A DNA stretch of 52,277 bases from CAIZQW01 sp964459675 (GTDB taxonomy: Bacteria; Verrucomicrobiota; Kiritimatiellia; RFP12; UBA1067), in contig CAYWNP010000001.1 in NCBI GenBank assembly GCA_964459675.1, forward strand, positions 1 to 52,277, in the 5' to 3' direction. The translations under genes were made by a program, and so were the position numbers. Each line of letters opens with the position of its first letter. Within the stretch, counting starts at the first letter, position 1. Below the pieces are notes generated by a model. It did no database searches. It was not told where the DNA came from and was given only the letters and a program-made list of their open reading frames with translations. Shown piece after piece: positions 32,707 through 40,729 of the stretch.

Positions 32707-32837
32707 GGAGGCAACGGGATCGCGTTTGGATCTGTGCCAGTAAGACAAAATGCGCGTGTCGAATGGAGGCTCCTTAGGTGATGAAGTGCTGCGCTCTAAC
32801 CCGCCAACCGCAACCCGCTTTATAGTGATTTAGGAAA

Positions 32838-32877
32838 GTTGTGCCTTGAAGAATAAAGCAAAGAACGAGTATAATCT
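32838..32877 (+). promoter_or_regulatory. 40-bp direct repeat copy 1, contains a promoter
   Basis: Identical over 40 bp to 34334-34373. It contains TTGAAG (32846-32851), an 18-bp spacer and a perfect TATAAT (32870-32875). It lies 219 bp upstream of the ATPase start. Confidence 0.75.
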
Positions 32878-33041
32878 GCAACATGGTGAAGGATGCATTA
32901 CCTTTAGGGCATAGGGGATGACTCAAATTTTTAAACATTGAACTGACAAATGGGCGTTTCACTCCTTTGAGGAAAGAAAAAGCACTACCATCAAGTATTC
33001 GCTTTCTTTTCATCACCCTATTCAGTATATTATTTCATCAC

Positions 33042-33075
33042 ATTGAGTGATTTATCTCATTGTATTGAGTGATTT
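33042..33075. repeat. Two direct repeats of ATTGAGTGATTT, operator-like
   Basis: 12-bp repeats at 33042-33053 and 33064-33075, 22 bp apart (about two helical turns), directly in front of the ribosome site of the ATPase gene. Spacing and position fit a repressor binding site. Confidence 0.45.
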
Positions 33076-33095
33076 GTTAACTCGTTGGAGTTGTT

Positions 33096-34277
33096 ATGGT
33101 TAAACGAAAGATATTTGAGGCATTTGCCGCTAGACTTCGCGAACCGAGGCGTTTTATTCAGGTTATTTCAGGTCCGCGCCAGACTGGAAAAACAACATTG
33201 GCCCAGTATATTTTAAGTCAATTCGAATGTGCGACACATTATGCGTCTGCGGACGCTGTTCTGTCCGCAGGGGCGGTTTGGCTTGAGCAACAATGGGAGA
33301 TCGCCCGGCAGGCGCTACGCGCAGGAGGAGAAGGGGTTCTCGCTATTGATGAGATTCAGAAAATTCCGAATTGGTCGGAGACGGTCAAGAAGCTTTGGGA
33401 TGAGGATACGGCACATGACCGGAAGATCAAGGTCGTTTTGCTTGGGAGTGCCCAACTCTTGATTCAGAAAGGGTTGACTGAAAGTCTCGCAGGCCGTTTT
33501 GAGGTTCTGCATGCGACGCACTGGAGTTATCCGGAGATGCGTGACGGCTTCGGCTTCACGCTTGAGAAGTATCTTTTTTTTGGAGGTTACCCGGGTGCGG
33601 CTTCGCTGATCGGTGATGAAAACCGTTGGCGCCTCTACGTGCGTGACACCCTGATTGAAACCACGATTTCAAAAGATGTGCTGATGCTGTCGAACATTCA
33701 CAAGCCCGCGCTTTTGAGAAACCTGTTTCTTTTGGGTTGTGCTTACTCGGGTCAACAACTCTCCTTTCAAAAAATGGCCGGTCAGCTTCAGGATGTTGGA
33801 AACACAACAACACTCGCTCATTATTTGCAACTGCTACAGAGTGCAGGGTTGTTGGCAGGTCTTCAGAAATATGCGGGACAAGTTGTGCGTCAACGTTCAT
33901 CCTGTCCGAAACTGCTAGCGCTGAACAATGCACTGATGACCGCCTCGAGCCAGTTTTCCTTTAACGAATGGCGAGATCATCCCGAGCGGTGGGGAAGGCT
34001 GGTTGAAACCGCTGTCGGTAACCACCTTCAGGAGTCGGCTCTCGACACGCGGATTGGAGTGTACTATTGGAATGATCGCAGTTTGGAAGTTGATTTCGTA
34101 CTCGGTGCGGGTGATCAACTGACTGCCATCGAAGTCAAGAGTGGACGTACGCCTTCTACATTTCCCGGAATTGAGGCCTTTGCCTCAAAGTTTAAAGTGA
34201 CACGCAAACTTTTGGTAGGAGGGACAGGCATTCCCTTGGAAGAATTTCTGTCTACGCCAGCTTCGTCATGGCTCTAG
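33096..34277 (+). CDS. AAA ATPase with C-terminal DUF4143 domain
   Basis: A 393-residue protein of the AAA_14/DUF4143 type. Walker A GPRQTGKTT at 26-34, Walker B LAIDEIQKI near 85-93 and a sensor-like LLGSAQ follow; the C-terminal half has the DUF4143 features, including an EVDFVL...AIEVKSG nuclease-like core. The role of this family is not settled; members are patchily distributed and often gained by transfer. The ribosome site GGAG lies 7 bp upstream. It is the only gene between the two 40-bp direct repeats. Confidence 0.88.
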   Translation: MVKRKIFEAFAARLREPRRFIQVISGPRQTGKTTLAQYILSQFECATHYASADAVLSAGAVWLEQQWEIARQALRAGGEGVLAIDEIQKIPNWSETVKKLWDEDTAHDRKIKVVLLGSAQLLIQKGLTESLAGRFEVLHATHWSYPEMRDGFGFTLEKYLFFGGYPGAASLIGDENRWRLYVRDTLIETTISKDVLMLSNIHKPALLRNLFLLGCAYSGQQLSFQKMAGQLQDVGNTTTLAHYLQLLQSAGLLAGLQKYAGQVVRQRSSCPKLLALNNALMTASSQFSFNEWRDHPERWGRLVETAVGNHLQESALDTRIGVYYWNDRSLEVDFVLGAGDQLTAIEVKSGRTPSTFPGIEAFASKFKVTRKLLVGGTGIPLEEFLSTPASSWL

Positions 34278-34405
34278 CCTGGCAAAATGGACAAGGGTTC
34301 ATATTGCTGAAGGCCTGAGGATGGCTTGCTAACGTTGTGCCTTGAAGAATAAAGCAAAGAACGAGTATAATCTAAAAATTATCGTTGAGGTTACATGGAA
34401 AAAGC
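34278..34405. other. Spacer with the second 40-bp repeat
   Basis: Holds copy 2 of the promoter repeat and no other recognised element. Confidence 0.6.
34334..34373 (+). promoter_or_regulatory. 40-bp direct repeat copy 2, contains a promoter
   Basis: Identical to 32838-32877 and exactly 1496 bp downstream. TTGAAG lies at 34342-34347 and TATAAT at 34366-34371. It would drive the short ORF at 34406. Confidence 0.75.
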
Positions 34406-34585
34406 ATGACTAAATTGTTGAATATTATAAGTCGACACTGGGTTATTCTGCTGGTAGTCATCTGTTGCTGCATTCAAGGCTCCATTTCTGAGGGTCTTGC
34501 GCGTTTTTTACCAGAAAAAGTAACACTCGTCCCCGAGACGGAGCAGGGAACGGGCTCGGAAGTTCATTGGTTCGAGAGTGAGTGA
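34406..34585 (+). CDS. Small secreted or membrane peptide, function unknown
   Basis: 59 codons. The N-terminus is a basic stretch and a hydrophobic segment (HWVILLVVICCCIQGS) resembling a signal peptide or single anchor with three cysteines; the short polar tail is acidic. GGAAAAAG precedes the ATG, and the repeat-borne promoter lies 35 bp upstream. Could be a genuine small protein or chance. Confidence 0.4.
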   Translation: MTKLLNIISRHWVILLVVICCCIQGSISEGLARFLPEKVTLVPETEQGTGSEVHWFESE

Positions 34586-34893
34586 TTGGTTTCGCAAAAG
34601 CGGCGTCGCTCGGAATACCGTTTGCCGCCGCACTCCAGAACGCTATCTCCTCTGCGCCTCCGCGTCTCTGCGGGAGAAAGTCAATTTTTCATTAACCCTG
34701 CCTGTCCACCTTAGCTTCGGCGAAGGTGAAAATCCTGACACCTAAAGTTAGAGACACGTGGTAAAACGAGCGATTTCTGCAGCCAAATCGAAACTGCGCT
34801 CTTTTTATCGCAAGTCCTTTAAATGACATTTACTTCCCGAACTGAAATGATACAATAATGCGCTAACAACTCAGAGCAAAAGAGGACTGTGTT
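34586..34893. other. 308-bp spacer upstream of pruA
   Basis: No gene. Contains the second half of the CTCTGCG inverted pair (34647-34675) and a weak promoter candidate for pruA: TTTACT 34829-34834, 16-bp spacer, TACAAT 34851-34856. Confidence 0.6.
34647..34675. repeat. CTCTGCG-type repeat, half 2 of a distant inverted pair
   Basis: Reverse-complement partner of 30820-30848 (27 of 29 positions). It consists of the word CTCTGCG or CTCCGCG at 8-bp spacing. Confidence 0.7.
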
Positions 34894-36522
34894 ATGGCAA
34901 ACGGATTTTACTTAGTTCCCAAACCGACCAACGAGCCGGTTTTAAATTATGCCCCCAATTCCCCTGAGCGTGCAGAGGTCAAAGCTGAATTGAAGCGTCA
35001 GGCTTCGATTGTGGTTGATGTTCCGATCGTGATCGGCGGAAAAGAATACCGCACGGCGAATGTGAAGTACATTCGGATGCCGCATGATCATCAGCACATC
35101 CTTGGTAAATTTTATATTGCCGGCAAGAAGGAGCTGGAGTTGGCAGCCCGTACCGCCATGGAAGCCAAGGCGAAGTGGGCGGACATTGACTGGGAGCATC
35201 GCGCTTCGATCTTCTTAAAGGCTGCTGAACTGCTCGCCGGACCTTATCGCGCAAAGGTCAATGCTGCCACGATGTTGTGCCAGAGCAAGACGATCTTCCA
35301 GGCGGAGATTGATGCGGTCTGCGAACTGGCCGACTTCTTCCGGTATAACTGCTATTTCGCTCAGGAGATTTATAAGGATCAGCCTCAGAATGCCAAGGGC
35401 GTCTGGAACCGCCAGCAGCATCGTCCGCTGGATGGTTTCGTAGTTGCGATCTCTCCGTTCAACTTCACCTCGATCGGCGGCAATCTCTGCACGGCTCCGG
35501 CGATTATGGGCAACACGATCGTCTGGAAGCCGGCATCCACCGCAGTGCTCTCCAACTACTATGTGTTCAAAATTTTGGAAGAGGCTGGCATTCCGACTGG
35601 CGTGATTAACTTTGTCCCCTGTGCGGGTACCGACATGAGTCAGTATCTATTGACAAGCCGCGATATGGCGGGAGTGCACTTTACAGGTTCCACAGAAGTA
35701 TTCAATGCAATCTGGAAGCTGACGGGCGATAACATTACGCCTTATAAATCCTATCCGCGTCTGGTGGGTGAAACAGGCGGCAAAGACTTTATCTTCGCGC
35801 ATAAGTCGGCAGCGGTTGATCCGCTCGTCTGTGCGTTGGTCCGCGGCTCCTTTGAATATCAGGGACAGAAGTGTTCTGCGGCTTCCCGCGCCTACGTTCC
35901 AAAGAGCCTCTGGCCTCGGGTCAAGAAGGGATTGCTCGCAGAAATTGCAAAGATTAAAGTGGGCGATGTCTGTGACTTCCGCAACTTCATGGGCGCGGTG
36001 ATTGACGAAGGGTCTTACAAGAACACGGTCAAGTACATCGAGCATGCGAAGAAGTCGAAGGATGCTGAGTTGCTCTGTGGCGGGTATGATGATTCCAAGG
36101 GGTGGTTTATCTATCCTACGGTGATCTTGGCGAAGAAGCCGGACTACAAGAGCATGGTGGAAGAGATTTTTGCGCCTGTGATGACAATCTTTGTCTATGA
36201 TGATAAAGACTTTGAGAAGACCATTGATATCTGCGACAGCTCGACAAAATATGCGCTGACGGGTGCGGTCTTTGCACAGGATCGTGAAGCGATCCACCTG
36301 ATGGAACGTAAGCTGGTTCATGCGGCCGGTAACTTCTACATTAACGACAAGCCGACAGGCGCAGTAGTCGGACAGCAGCCCTTTGGTGGCGCACGTGCCT
36401 CTGGCACCAACGACAAGGCTGGCAGCATGCTCAACCTCTACCGTTGGTCGAGTCCTCGCACGATTAAAGAGACGTTTGTACCACCAACTGATTTTACCTA
36501 TCCCTTCATGAAGGAAGAGTAG
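34894..36522 (+). CDS. pruA: L-glutamate gamma-semialdehyde (1-pyrroline-5-carboxylate) dehydrogenase
   Basis: Oxidises P5C/glutamate semialdehyde to glutamate with NAD in proline breakdown. The protein has 542 residues, the length of the stand-alone eukaryote/Bacteroidetes type. Seen: ISPFNFT, FTGSTEVFNAIW, the catalytic Glu in LVGETGGKDF, the nucleophile Cys in GQKCSAASRAY, and the C-terminal QPFGGARASGTNDKAG. No proline dehydrogenase gene is adjacent, but proC for the reverse biosynthetic step is 0.5 kb away on the other strand. Confidence 0.96.
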   Translation: MANGFYLVPKPTNEPVLNYAPNSPERAEVKAELKRQASIVVDVPIVIGGKEYRTANVKYIRMPHDHQHILGKFYIAGKKELELAARTAMEAKAKWADIDWEHRASIFLKAAELLAGPYRAKVNAATMLCQSKTIFQAEIDAVCELADFFRYNCYFAQEIYKDQPQNAKGVWNRQQHRPLDGFVVAISPFNFTSIGGNLCTAPAIMGNTIVWKPASTAVLSNYYVFKILEEAGIPTGVINFVPCAGTDMSQYLLTSRDMAGVHFTGSTEVFNAIWKLTGDNITPYKSYPRLVGETGGKDFIFAHKSAAVDPLVCALVRGSFEYQGQKCSAASRAYVPKSLWPRVKKGLLAEIAKIKVGDVCDFRNFMGAVIDEGSYKNTVKYIEHAKKSKDAELLCGGYDDSKGWFIYPTVILAKKPDYKSMVEEIFAPVMTIFVYDDKDFEKTIDICDSSTKYALTGAVFAQDREAIHLMERKLVHAAGNFYINDKPTGAVVGQQPFGGARASGTNDKAGSMLNLYRWSSPRTIKETFVPPTDFTYPFMKEE

Positions 36523-36537
36523 TCGCGTAGGGGAATC

Positions 36538-36813
36538 ATGAACTTTTCACCTTACGAAGCCGTGATGTTGATTTGCTTTGGCGCCGCCTGGCCCTTTTCG
36601 CTCGTGAAATCGTGGCAGTCGCGGTCGGCTAAGGGAAAGAGTATCTATTTCCTCTTTGTCATCCTGGTGGGATATGTCGCGGGTATTCTCAATAAAACAA
36701 CACAGGGTCAATCCAATGACCCTGTGTTGTTTTTGTATGGACTGAACGCGCTGATGGTGGCGATGGACTGCGCACTCTACTTTCGCAATCGCCGCTTTGA
36801 TCGCGCAGTCTAA
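36538..36813 (+). CDS. Small PQ-loop membrane protein
   Basis: A 91-residue protein with three hydrophobic helices and the conserved pattern CFGAAWPFSLVKSWQSRSAKGKS, matching small PQ-loop (SemiSWEET-like) proteins that may transport small solutes. It begins 15 bp after pruA. A perfect 17-bp stem-loop (36694-36733) is inside the coding sequence in the loop region between helices 2 and 3 (NKTTQGQSNDPV). The reading frame stays open through it. Confidence 0.75.
   Translation: MNFSPYEAVMLICFGAAWPFSLVKSWQSRSAKGKSIYFLFVILVGYVAGILNKTTQGQSNDPVLFLYGLNALMVAMDCALYFRNRRFDRAV
36694..36733. terminator. Perfect 17-bp hairpin inside the PQ-loop gene
   Basis: 36694-36710 pairs fully with 36717-36733 (6-nt loop ATCCAA), starting with AAAA and ending in TTTT, so it looks like a bidirectional intrinsic terminator. 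It lies within a reading frame, which is unusual. Confidence 0.6.
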
Positions 36814-36827
36814 ATCATTTTCTGAGA

Positions 36828-37046
36828 AGTGTAACCGTTTTTTTCTCACAGAGCCCACAGAGCTCACGGAGGAGAACAATACCTGTCGGTTGTTCTGATA
36901 AATGAAAAAGCCTGTTCAACATCAAGAAGGCTCTATCATTTATGTCGCAGGACGACACAAAAGGTCTCTATCCCTCATACTGAATACACATTTCTCTGTG
37001 TCCTCTGTGCCTCTGTGAGGGACTGCACTTTTAAATGAAATGCTCT
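36828..37046. repeat. Palindromic repeat element, copy 1 (CTCTGTG arms)
   Basis: About 219 bp between the convergent PQ-loop and proC genes, starting 14 bp after one stop and ending at the other. The outer arms are inverted repeats of CACAGAG/CTCTGTG words (about 36843-36872 and 36993-37022). An inner hairpin is formed by ATAAATGA...AGCCT and AGGCT...TCATTTAT. It is clearly homologous to 47179-47390 over the whole length, with conserved ends AGTGYAAC and ACTGCAC. No ORF. Confidence 0.8.
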
Positions 37047-37848
37047 AAACCTTGGAGAGCTCCGCACTGCGTTTGGCGGCGGCTTTCAAGGTTTTGATGA
37101 TCGTTGCGCGGAGCGAGGATTTCTCAAGCACAGCAAGTCCAGCGACGGTTGTTCCCTTTGGTGAGGCTACAGCCTTGATGAACTCGCCGATGTCACGTCC
37201 GCTATTCTGAAGATAGATCCCTGCGCCGATGAGTGTCTGCTCCGCCAGGAGGCGTGCAGCCTCCTTGGGGAGCTTAAGCGCGCGAGCGCCCTCAATCATC
37301 GCGTCGAGCACATATGCGATGAAGGCGGGGCCTGAACCGCTCAGTGCCGTCACAGCGTCGAAATGGCGTTCGGGTAGAGAGATGACGGCCCCGGCGCTTC
37401 CGAAAATCTTGGTGACGCATTCCTTGTCCTTCTTTGTGGCCTGTTTGGAGGCGCAGTAGACACTCATGCCCTCCTGGACCATGAGGGCGAGATTGGGCAT
37501 GACACGGATCATGCGAGAGGCTTTCCCTGAAAGCTTTTTAATGTGCGACAAGGACTTGCCAGCGACAATCGAGATAATCAGTTTGTTCGCTGTCAGGTAA
37601 GGCTTGATGACCTCAAGTAGCATATCAAGATCTTGGGGCTTGACTGCGAGAACAAGAACTTCGCTGTCACGAACGGTTTCGATCGGGCAGTTTGTGGCGA
37701 CGATCTGATACTCTTTCGCCATGAGTTTTCGCCGCTCCTCAGACTTATCGCACGCGGTAATATCCCAGGGTTCACAGAGACCTGTTTGAATCAATGCGGA
37801 GGCAATTGCTTCCGCCATCTTTCCTGCACCTAAAAGTCCTACTCTCAT
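37045..37848 (-). CDS. proC: Pyrroline-5-carboxylate reductase
   Basis: Last step of proline synthesis, reduction of P5C with NAD(P)H. The protein has 267 residues. Seen: the dinucleotide motif GLLGAGKMAEAI at the N-terminus, VLAVKPQ, RVMPNLA, ALSGSGPAFIAY and the ASPKGTTVAGL segment, where the usual G/P-G-G-T reads KGTT. Last gene of a long minus-strand block beginning with the aminotransferase at 45.4 kb. Confidence 0.96.
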   Translation of the reverse strand: MRVGLLGAGKMAEAIASALIQTGLCEPWDITACDKSEERRKLMAKEYQIVATNCPIETVRDSEVLVLAVKPQDLDMLLEVIKPYLTANKLIISIVAGKSLSHIKKLSGKASRMIRVMPNLALMVQEGMSVYCASKQATKKDKECVTKIFGSAGAVISLPERHFDAVTALSGSGPAFIAYVLDAMIEGARALKLPKEAARLLAEQTLIGAGIYLQNSGRDIGEFIKAVASPKGTTVAGLAVLEKSSLRATIIKTLKAAAKRSAELSKV

Positions 37849-37859
37849 ATTATCCTTTT

Positions 37860-38393
37860 TTATGCGTAACCTTTGCGTTGGAGTTCTTGTCGCAACAGCA
37901 TTTGAAATGCCTGAAGATCTGCGGGGGAGGGGCGGTAACCTAGCGTTTCAGGTTCGATCCCGAAGCGTCCATATTGGTCAATGAGCCAACGCGCCTTGGT
38001 TCCGTCAGAGAAGGTCACGTCGCCACTGACCATCGAGCCAGGGACAACGAGACTATCCATGGTCATTGAGACGGAGCTGGGGGTATCGGGGGAATCTTCT
38101 GGAGGCACTGGCGCCTGAGGGTGTAGCTCGTCATCGATCTCCGATTGGGGTCCCTCTTCAGAAAAGGTCTCTTCGTCCTCAATAACATGCTCCTGGATTT
38201 TCTTGACTGGGACAGGTTTGGGTTCTGGTTTATCCTTCACGGAGGCTCCCAGATCAAGCACCAAAATTCGGACATCCATGAAGGTCATGGTGATGCCGAA
38301 CTCTTTCTTCAGATTTTTTTGAACATCGGAGAGCGAGAGGCCAGAGGCCACCCAGTCGCGTACGGTTTGTTGTTGTTGTTCAGAGAGTTGCAT
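37860..38393 (-). CDS. Conserved hypothetical protein with acidic linker
   Basis: A 177-residue protein. The N-terminus (1-50) looks like a small helical DNA-binding-type or adaptor module (LSEQQQQTVRDWVASGLSLS). Residues 55-110 are an acidic, proline-rich linker, and the C-terminal 65 residues form a well-conserved-looking domain (VVPGSMVSGDVTFSDGTKAR..., IDQYGRFGIE, GYRPSPADLQAF). No signal peptide. Function not recognised; 11 bp upstream of proC. Confidence 0.65.
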   Translation of the reverse strand: MQLSEQQQQTVRDWVASGLSLSDVQKNLKKEFGITMTFMDVRILVLDLGASVKDKPEPKPVPVKKIQEHVIEDEETFSEEGPQSEIDDELHPQAPVPPEDSPDTPSSVSMTMDSLVVPGSMVSGDVTFSDGTKARWLIDQYGRFGIEPETLGYRPSPADLQAFQMLLRQELQRKGYA

Positions 38394-38441
38394 GGTTGGT
38401 TCCCTTTTGAAGGGTAGTCCTTCTGTGGAGAATAAAGTTTA

Positions 38442-39368
38442 TTAAAACGCCAAGCCTGGCAAAGAAGAGACCAGTTTCGCCTTCTGGCCGCGCCATGCTT
38501 TCATTTGCGAGTCGGTATCTGGATTTGGAAGTTCACTTGCATGGAGTTGCTTCCATTCCACAAATTTCTTCTGCTCCGCGTCAAACGCAGCCTTTAGGGG
38601 CGTCTCCTTCATCTTAAACGCTCTCAATTGTTCATCAAGCGCTGTCTTGACTGCATCTGTGGCTGTTGCTAACTTTTGCTGAGTCGCCTTTGCCTCTTCA
38701 ATATTCTTACTCAGCGCAAGGTAGGCGGTTCTGCTGGATTGGAAATACGGATTCCGCGCGGCGCCCTCCTCTAGGAGTTTCTTCTTGCGTTCGATGAGCT
38801 TCATGTTCAATTGATAGTATTCTCTAAGCATTGCGATCTGCTTCTTCGCTAGTTTTGTGTAGTCGCCTGTGAAAAAGTGGGCATCTTTACGAGCAATGAA
38901 GAGCGGACTATTTGTGAGGGTTCCTGAGAGGAGCTGACACTCCAGAATGTCGCCCTTTGACGAACTCAGCTTCGCTTTACGGCAGACAAAGATCTCGCCA
39001 CCCTCGAGGACTCCACGATTCGCTCCCTTTTCATTGTAGAAGGAGGTCTTTTGATGGGTGACCCCCCATTCAGGTTGTTCAGTTGAACGCGCAAAATAGA
39101 TCCCCTCCAATGCGGGGGATACAATGGTCTCCTCCGCGGGAAGGACTTCTTTCTTGGGAGGGTGTTTTTTTTCTGATGGATCCTTGGGCACAATCGTTCC
39201 AGCAACAGTAGTTGTAATATAGGTTGTTTTTGCAAGACTCGGATCATTGGGTTTTAAGCAGGAAGGGACATACGGCATTATTTCCTCGGATATGAGGGGC
39301 GCCTTCAAATAGATCGCCAAGCTTCCTGAGAAAAAGAGAAGAAAATAGAGTAGCCAAAACTTTTTCAT
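38442..39368 (-). CDS. Membrane-anchored or secreted coiled-coil protein, function unknown
   Basis: A 308-residue protein with an N-terminal signal anchor (MKKFWLLYFLLFFSGSLAIY), a proline/lysine-rich linker (60-85), a small beta-type part (85-165), then a long charged helix (165-285) with coiled-coil character. Not recognised. Encoded between the LarA-like gene (59-bp gap) and the acidic-linker protein (48-bp gap). Confidence 0.6.
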   Translation of the reverse strand: MKKFWLLYFLLFFSGSLAIYLKAPLISEEIMPYVPSCLKPNDPSLAKTTYITTTVAGTIVPKDPSEKKHPPKKEVLPAEETIVSPALEGIYFARSTEQPEWGVTHQKTSFYNEKGANRGVLEGGEIFVCRKAKLSSSKGDILECQLLSGTLTNSPLFIARKDAHFFTGDYTKLAKKQIAMLREYYQLNMKLIERKKKLLEEGAARNPYFQSSRTAYLALSKNIEEAKATQQKLATATDAVKTALDEQLRAFKMKETPLKAAFDAEQKKFVEWKQLHASELPNPDTDSQMKAWRGQKAKLVSSLPGLAF

Positions 39369-39427
39369 AGTCCAGTTTCCCGAATAAGGTGGAGTTGTTG
39401 TTTTGTTATGAGTATAAAGGTGATCAT

Positions 39428-40702
39428 TTAAGCGAAACGTTCGCGAACGGCCCAGAGGCCAATGGCTGGATTGGAGATGTAATAGATCTCTTCACCGTCA
39501 GGCATCTGGTTCACGCCATCCTTTAGCTGTTCCGGATTGTAGCGCATCAGGGTTTTGCTCAACTCCGCATAGGCAAATCCTGCACCTTCAATCTCTTGGC
39601 GTGTCAAGTGTCCTGGTGCATAGGTGATGTTGAAGCGGCCTTCAGAGGAGCCATGAATCAAATGGGCAGCCGCGCCGAGATTGTCTTGAAGCTCTTTGTT
39701 TGCGCGCACGGCGGCAAGGGTTTTCTCTGTGCCGAAGTACCCATACTTCCGGATGAGTGTGTCAATTTGGTGATCCTCGCCAAACTCCTTGACCCCTGGG
39801 GCGAGGATGAGGAGTTCGCCGCCATCCGCCATGGCCATGCGCGTCCGATAGATCGCCTTGTTTCCCAGCCAGGTACTCTTGAATTCGGAGGGGTCGAGAT
39901 AGACCACGCATTTTTTGAAGGGTTTTGGGACCATCTGGAAGTTGACATCAAGGGAGAGCGCGGCGGCCTTGTTAAAAACTTCAACATCGGCGCCGACATA
40001 GAGTCCTCGAACCGCGAGCCCGCCCTCTTCCGCGCGGCCAACCACAGTCTGAACATAGACAATTTGAGGGAGAAGATGCCCAAAGTGGTCGCTACCATAG
40101 TTGAAAAGGCGACGAACAGGGGTATCTGCGCGCCCCATGATTCGCTCCATGCCATAGACTGCACCGACATAGTGGCTACGATTGATCGCGACAGAGCCAC
40201 CACAGCCGACAAAGATATTCTTGTTGTAATTGGCCATACCGATGACCTCGTGTGGCACGACTTGACCGACAGAGAGGATTAGATCGAAGTTACCCTCAAT
40301 CAGCAGGCGGTTGACTTGCACGGGCCAGTCAAAATCGAGCTTGCCTTCGGTGAGCTCGCGAACAGTCGCAGGGGGTACGGTCCCGAGGGTGATGACATCA
40401 TTTCTCCAGTCATGGTCCTTAAAGAGCGAGAGGGGTATCTCTCCAAACATCTCATGGATCTGCTTCTCGGTCATGGGCGAATGGGTGCCCAGCGCAGGAA
40501 GCACCGCTTTGAGAGCCTCTCCATAATACTCCCAAACAAACTGAGTGAGTAGTCCAGCTTGTGAGTGAAAACGAGTGAAATCGGGCGGAATGACAAGAAC
40601 GCGCTTACGCGGTCCGAGTTTATTAAGAGCCTCGAAAAGAAGGTACCTCAGCTGTGTCTTGTCCAACTTCGTCGTCAAAGAGCCTGTCTCAGAGTAGATC
40701 AT
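39428..40702 (-). CDS. LarA-family (DUF2088) enzyme, lactate racemase or hydroxyacid epimerase homologue
   Basis: A 424-residue homologue of LarA, which uses a nickel-pincer cofactor to racemise or epimerise alpha-hydroxy acids. Seen: the N-terminal PPDFTRFHSQAG motif (DFTR), GSVAINRSHY, and a LarA-like C-terminal half. LarA homologues include racemases and sugar-acid epimerases such as D-mannonate epimerase, so with uxaC in the same window a uronate role is possible. The cofactor genes larB/C/E are not in the window. Exact substrate unknown. Confidence 0.75.
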   Translation of the reverse strand: MIYSETGSLTTKLDKTQLRYLLFEALNKLGPRKRVLVIPPDFTRFHSQAGLLTQFVWEYYGEALKAVLPALGTHSPMTEKQIHEMFGEIPLSLFKDHDWRNDVITLGTVPPATVRELTEGKLDFDWPVQVNRLLIEGNFDLILSVGQVVPHEVIGMANYNKNIFVGCGGSVAINRSHYVGAVYGMERIMGRADTPVRRLFNYGSDHFGHLLPQIVYVQTVVGRAEEGGLAVRGLYVGADVEVFNKAAALSLDVNFQMVPKPFKKCVVYLDPSEFKSTWLGNKAIYRTRMAMADGGELLILAPGVKEFGEDHQIDTLIRKYGYFGTEKTLAAVRANKELQDNLGAAAHLIHGSSEGRFNITYAPGHLTRQEIEGAGFAYAELSKTLMRYNPEQLKDGVNQMPDGEEIYYISNPAIGLWAVRERFA

Positions 40703-40729
40703 GAGTGTGTTATCCTTTTGATGAAGAGG

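Larger units (their letters stand above)
32707..33095. other. 389-bp spacer upstream of the AAA ATPase
   Basis: No convincing gene; a minus-strand frame at 32774-33016 lacks a ribosome site and protein-like composition. It contains copy 1 of the 40-bp promoter-like repeat (32838-32877) followed by a 12-codon ORF at 32883, and two 12-bp direct repeats just before the ATPase gene (33042-33075). Confidence 0.7.

Noticed and set aside
32774..33016. 80-residue open frame on the minus strand before the ATPase
   Set aside because: No ribosome site, low-complexity basic start, and it covers the promoter-like repeat.
30077..34893. A genuine integron cassette array
   Set aside because: No integrase, end boxes do not match the attC consensus and units do not share a common palindrome; kept only as a low-confidence note at 32197-32270.
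37951..37964. GGTTCGATCCC-like tRNA T-arm sequence
   Set aside because: It lies inside the coding sequence of the conserved hypothetical protein (minus strand), and no acceptor stem or anticodon arm surrounds it.
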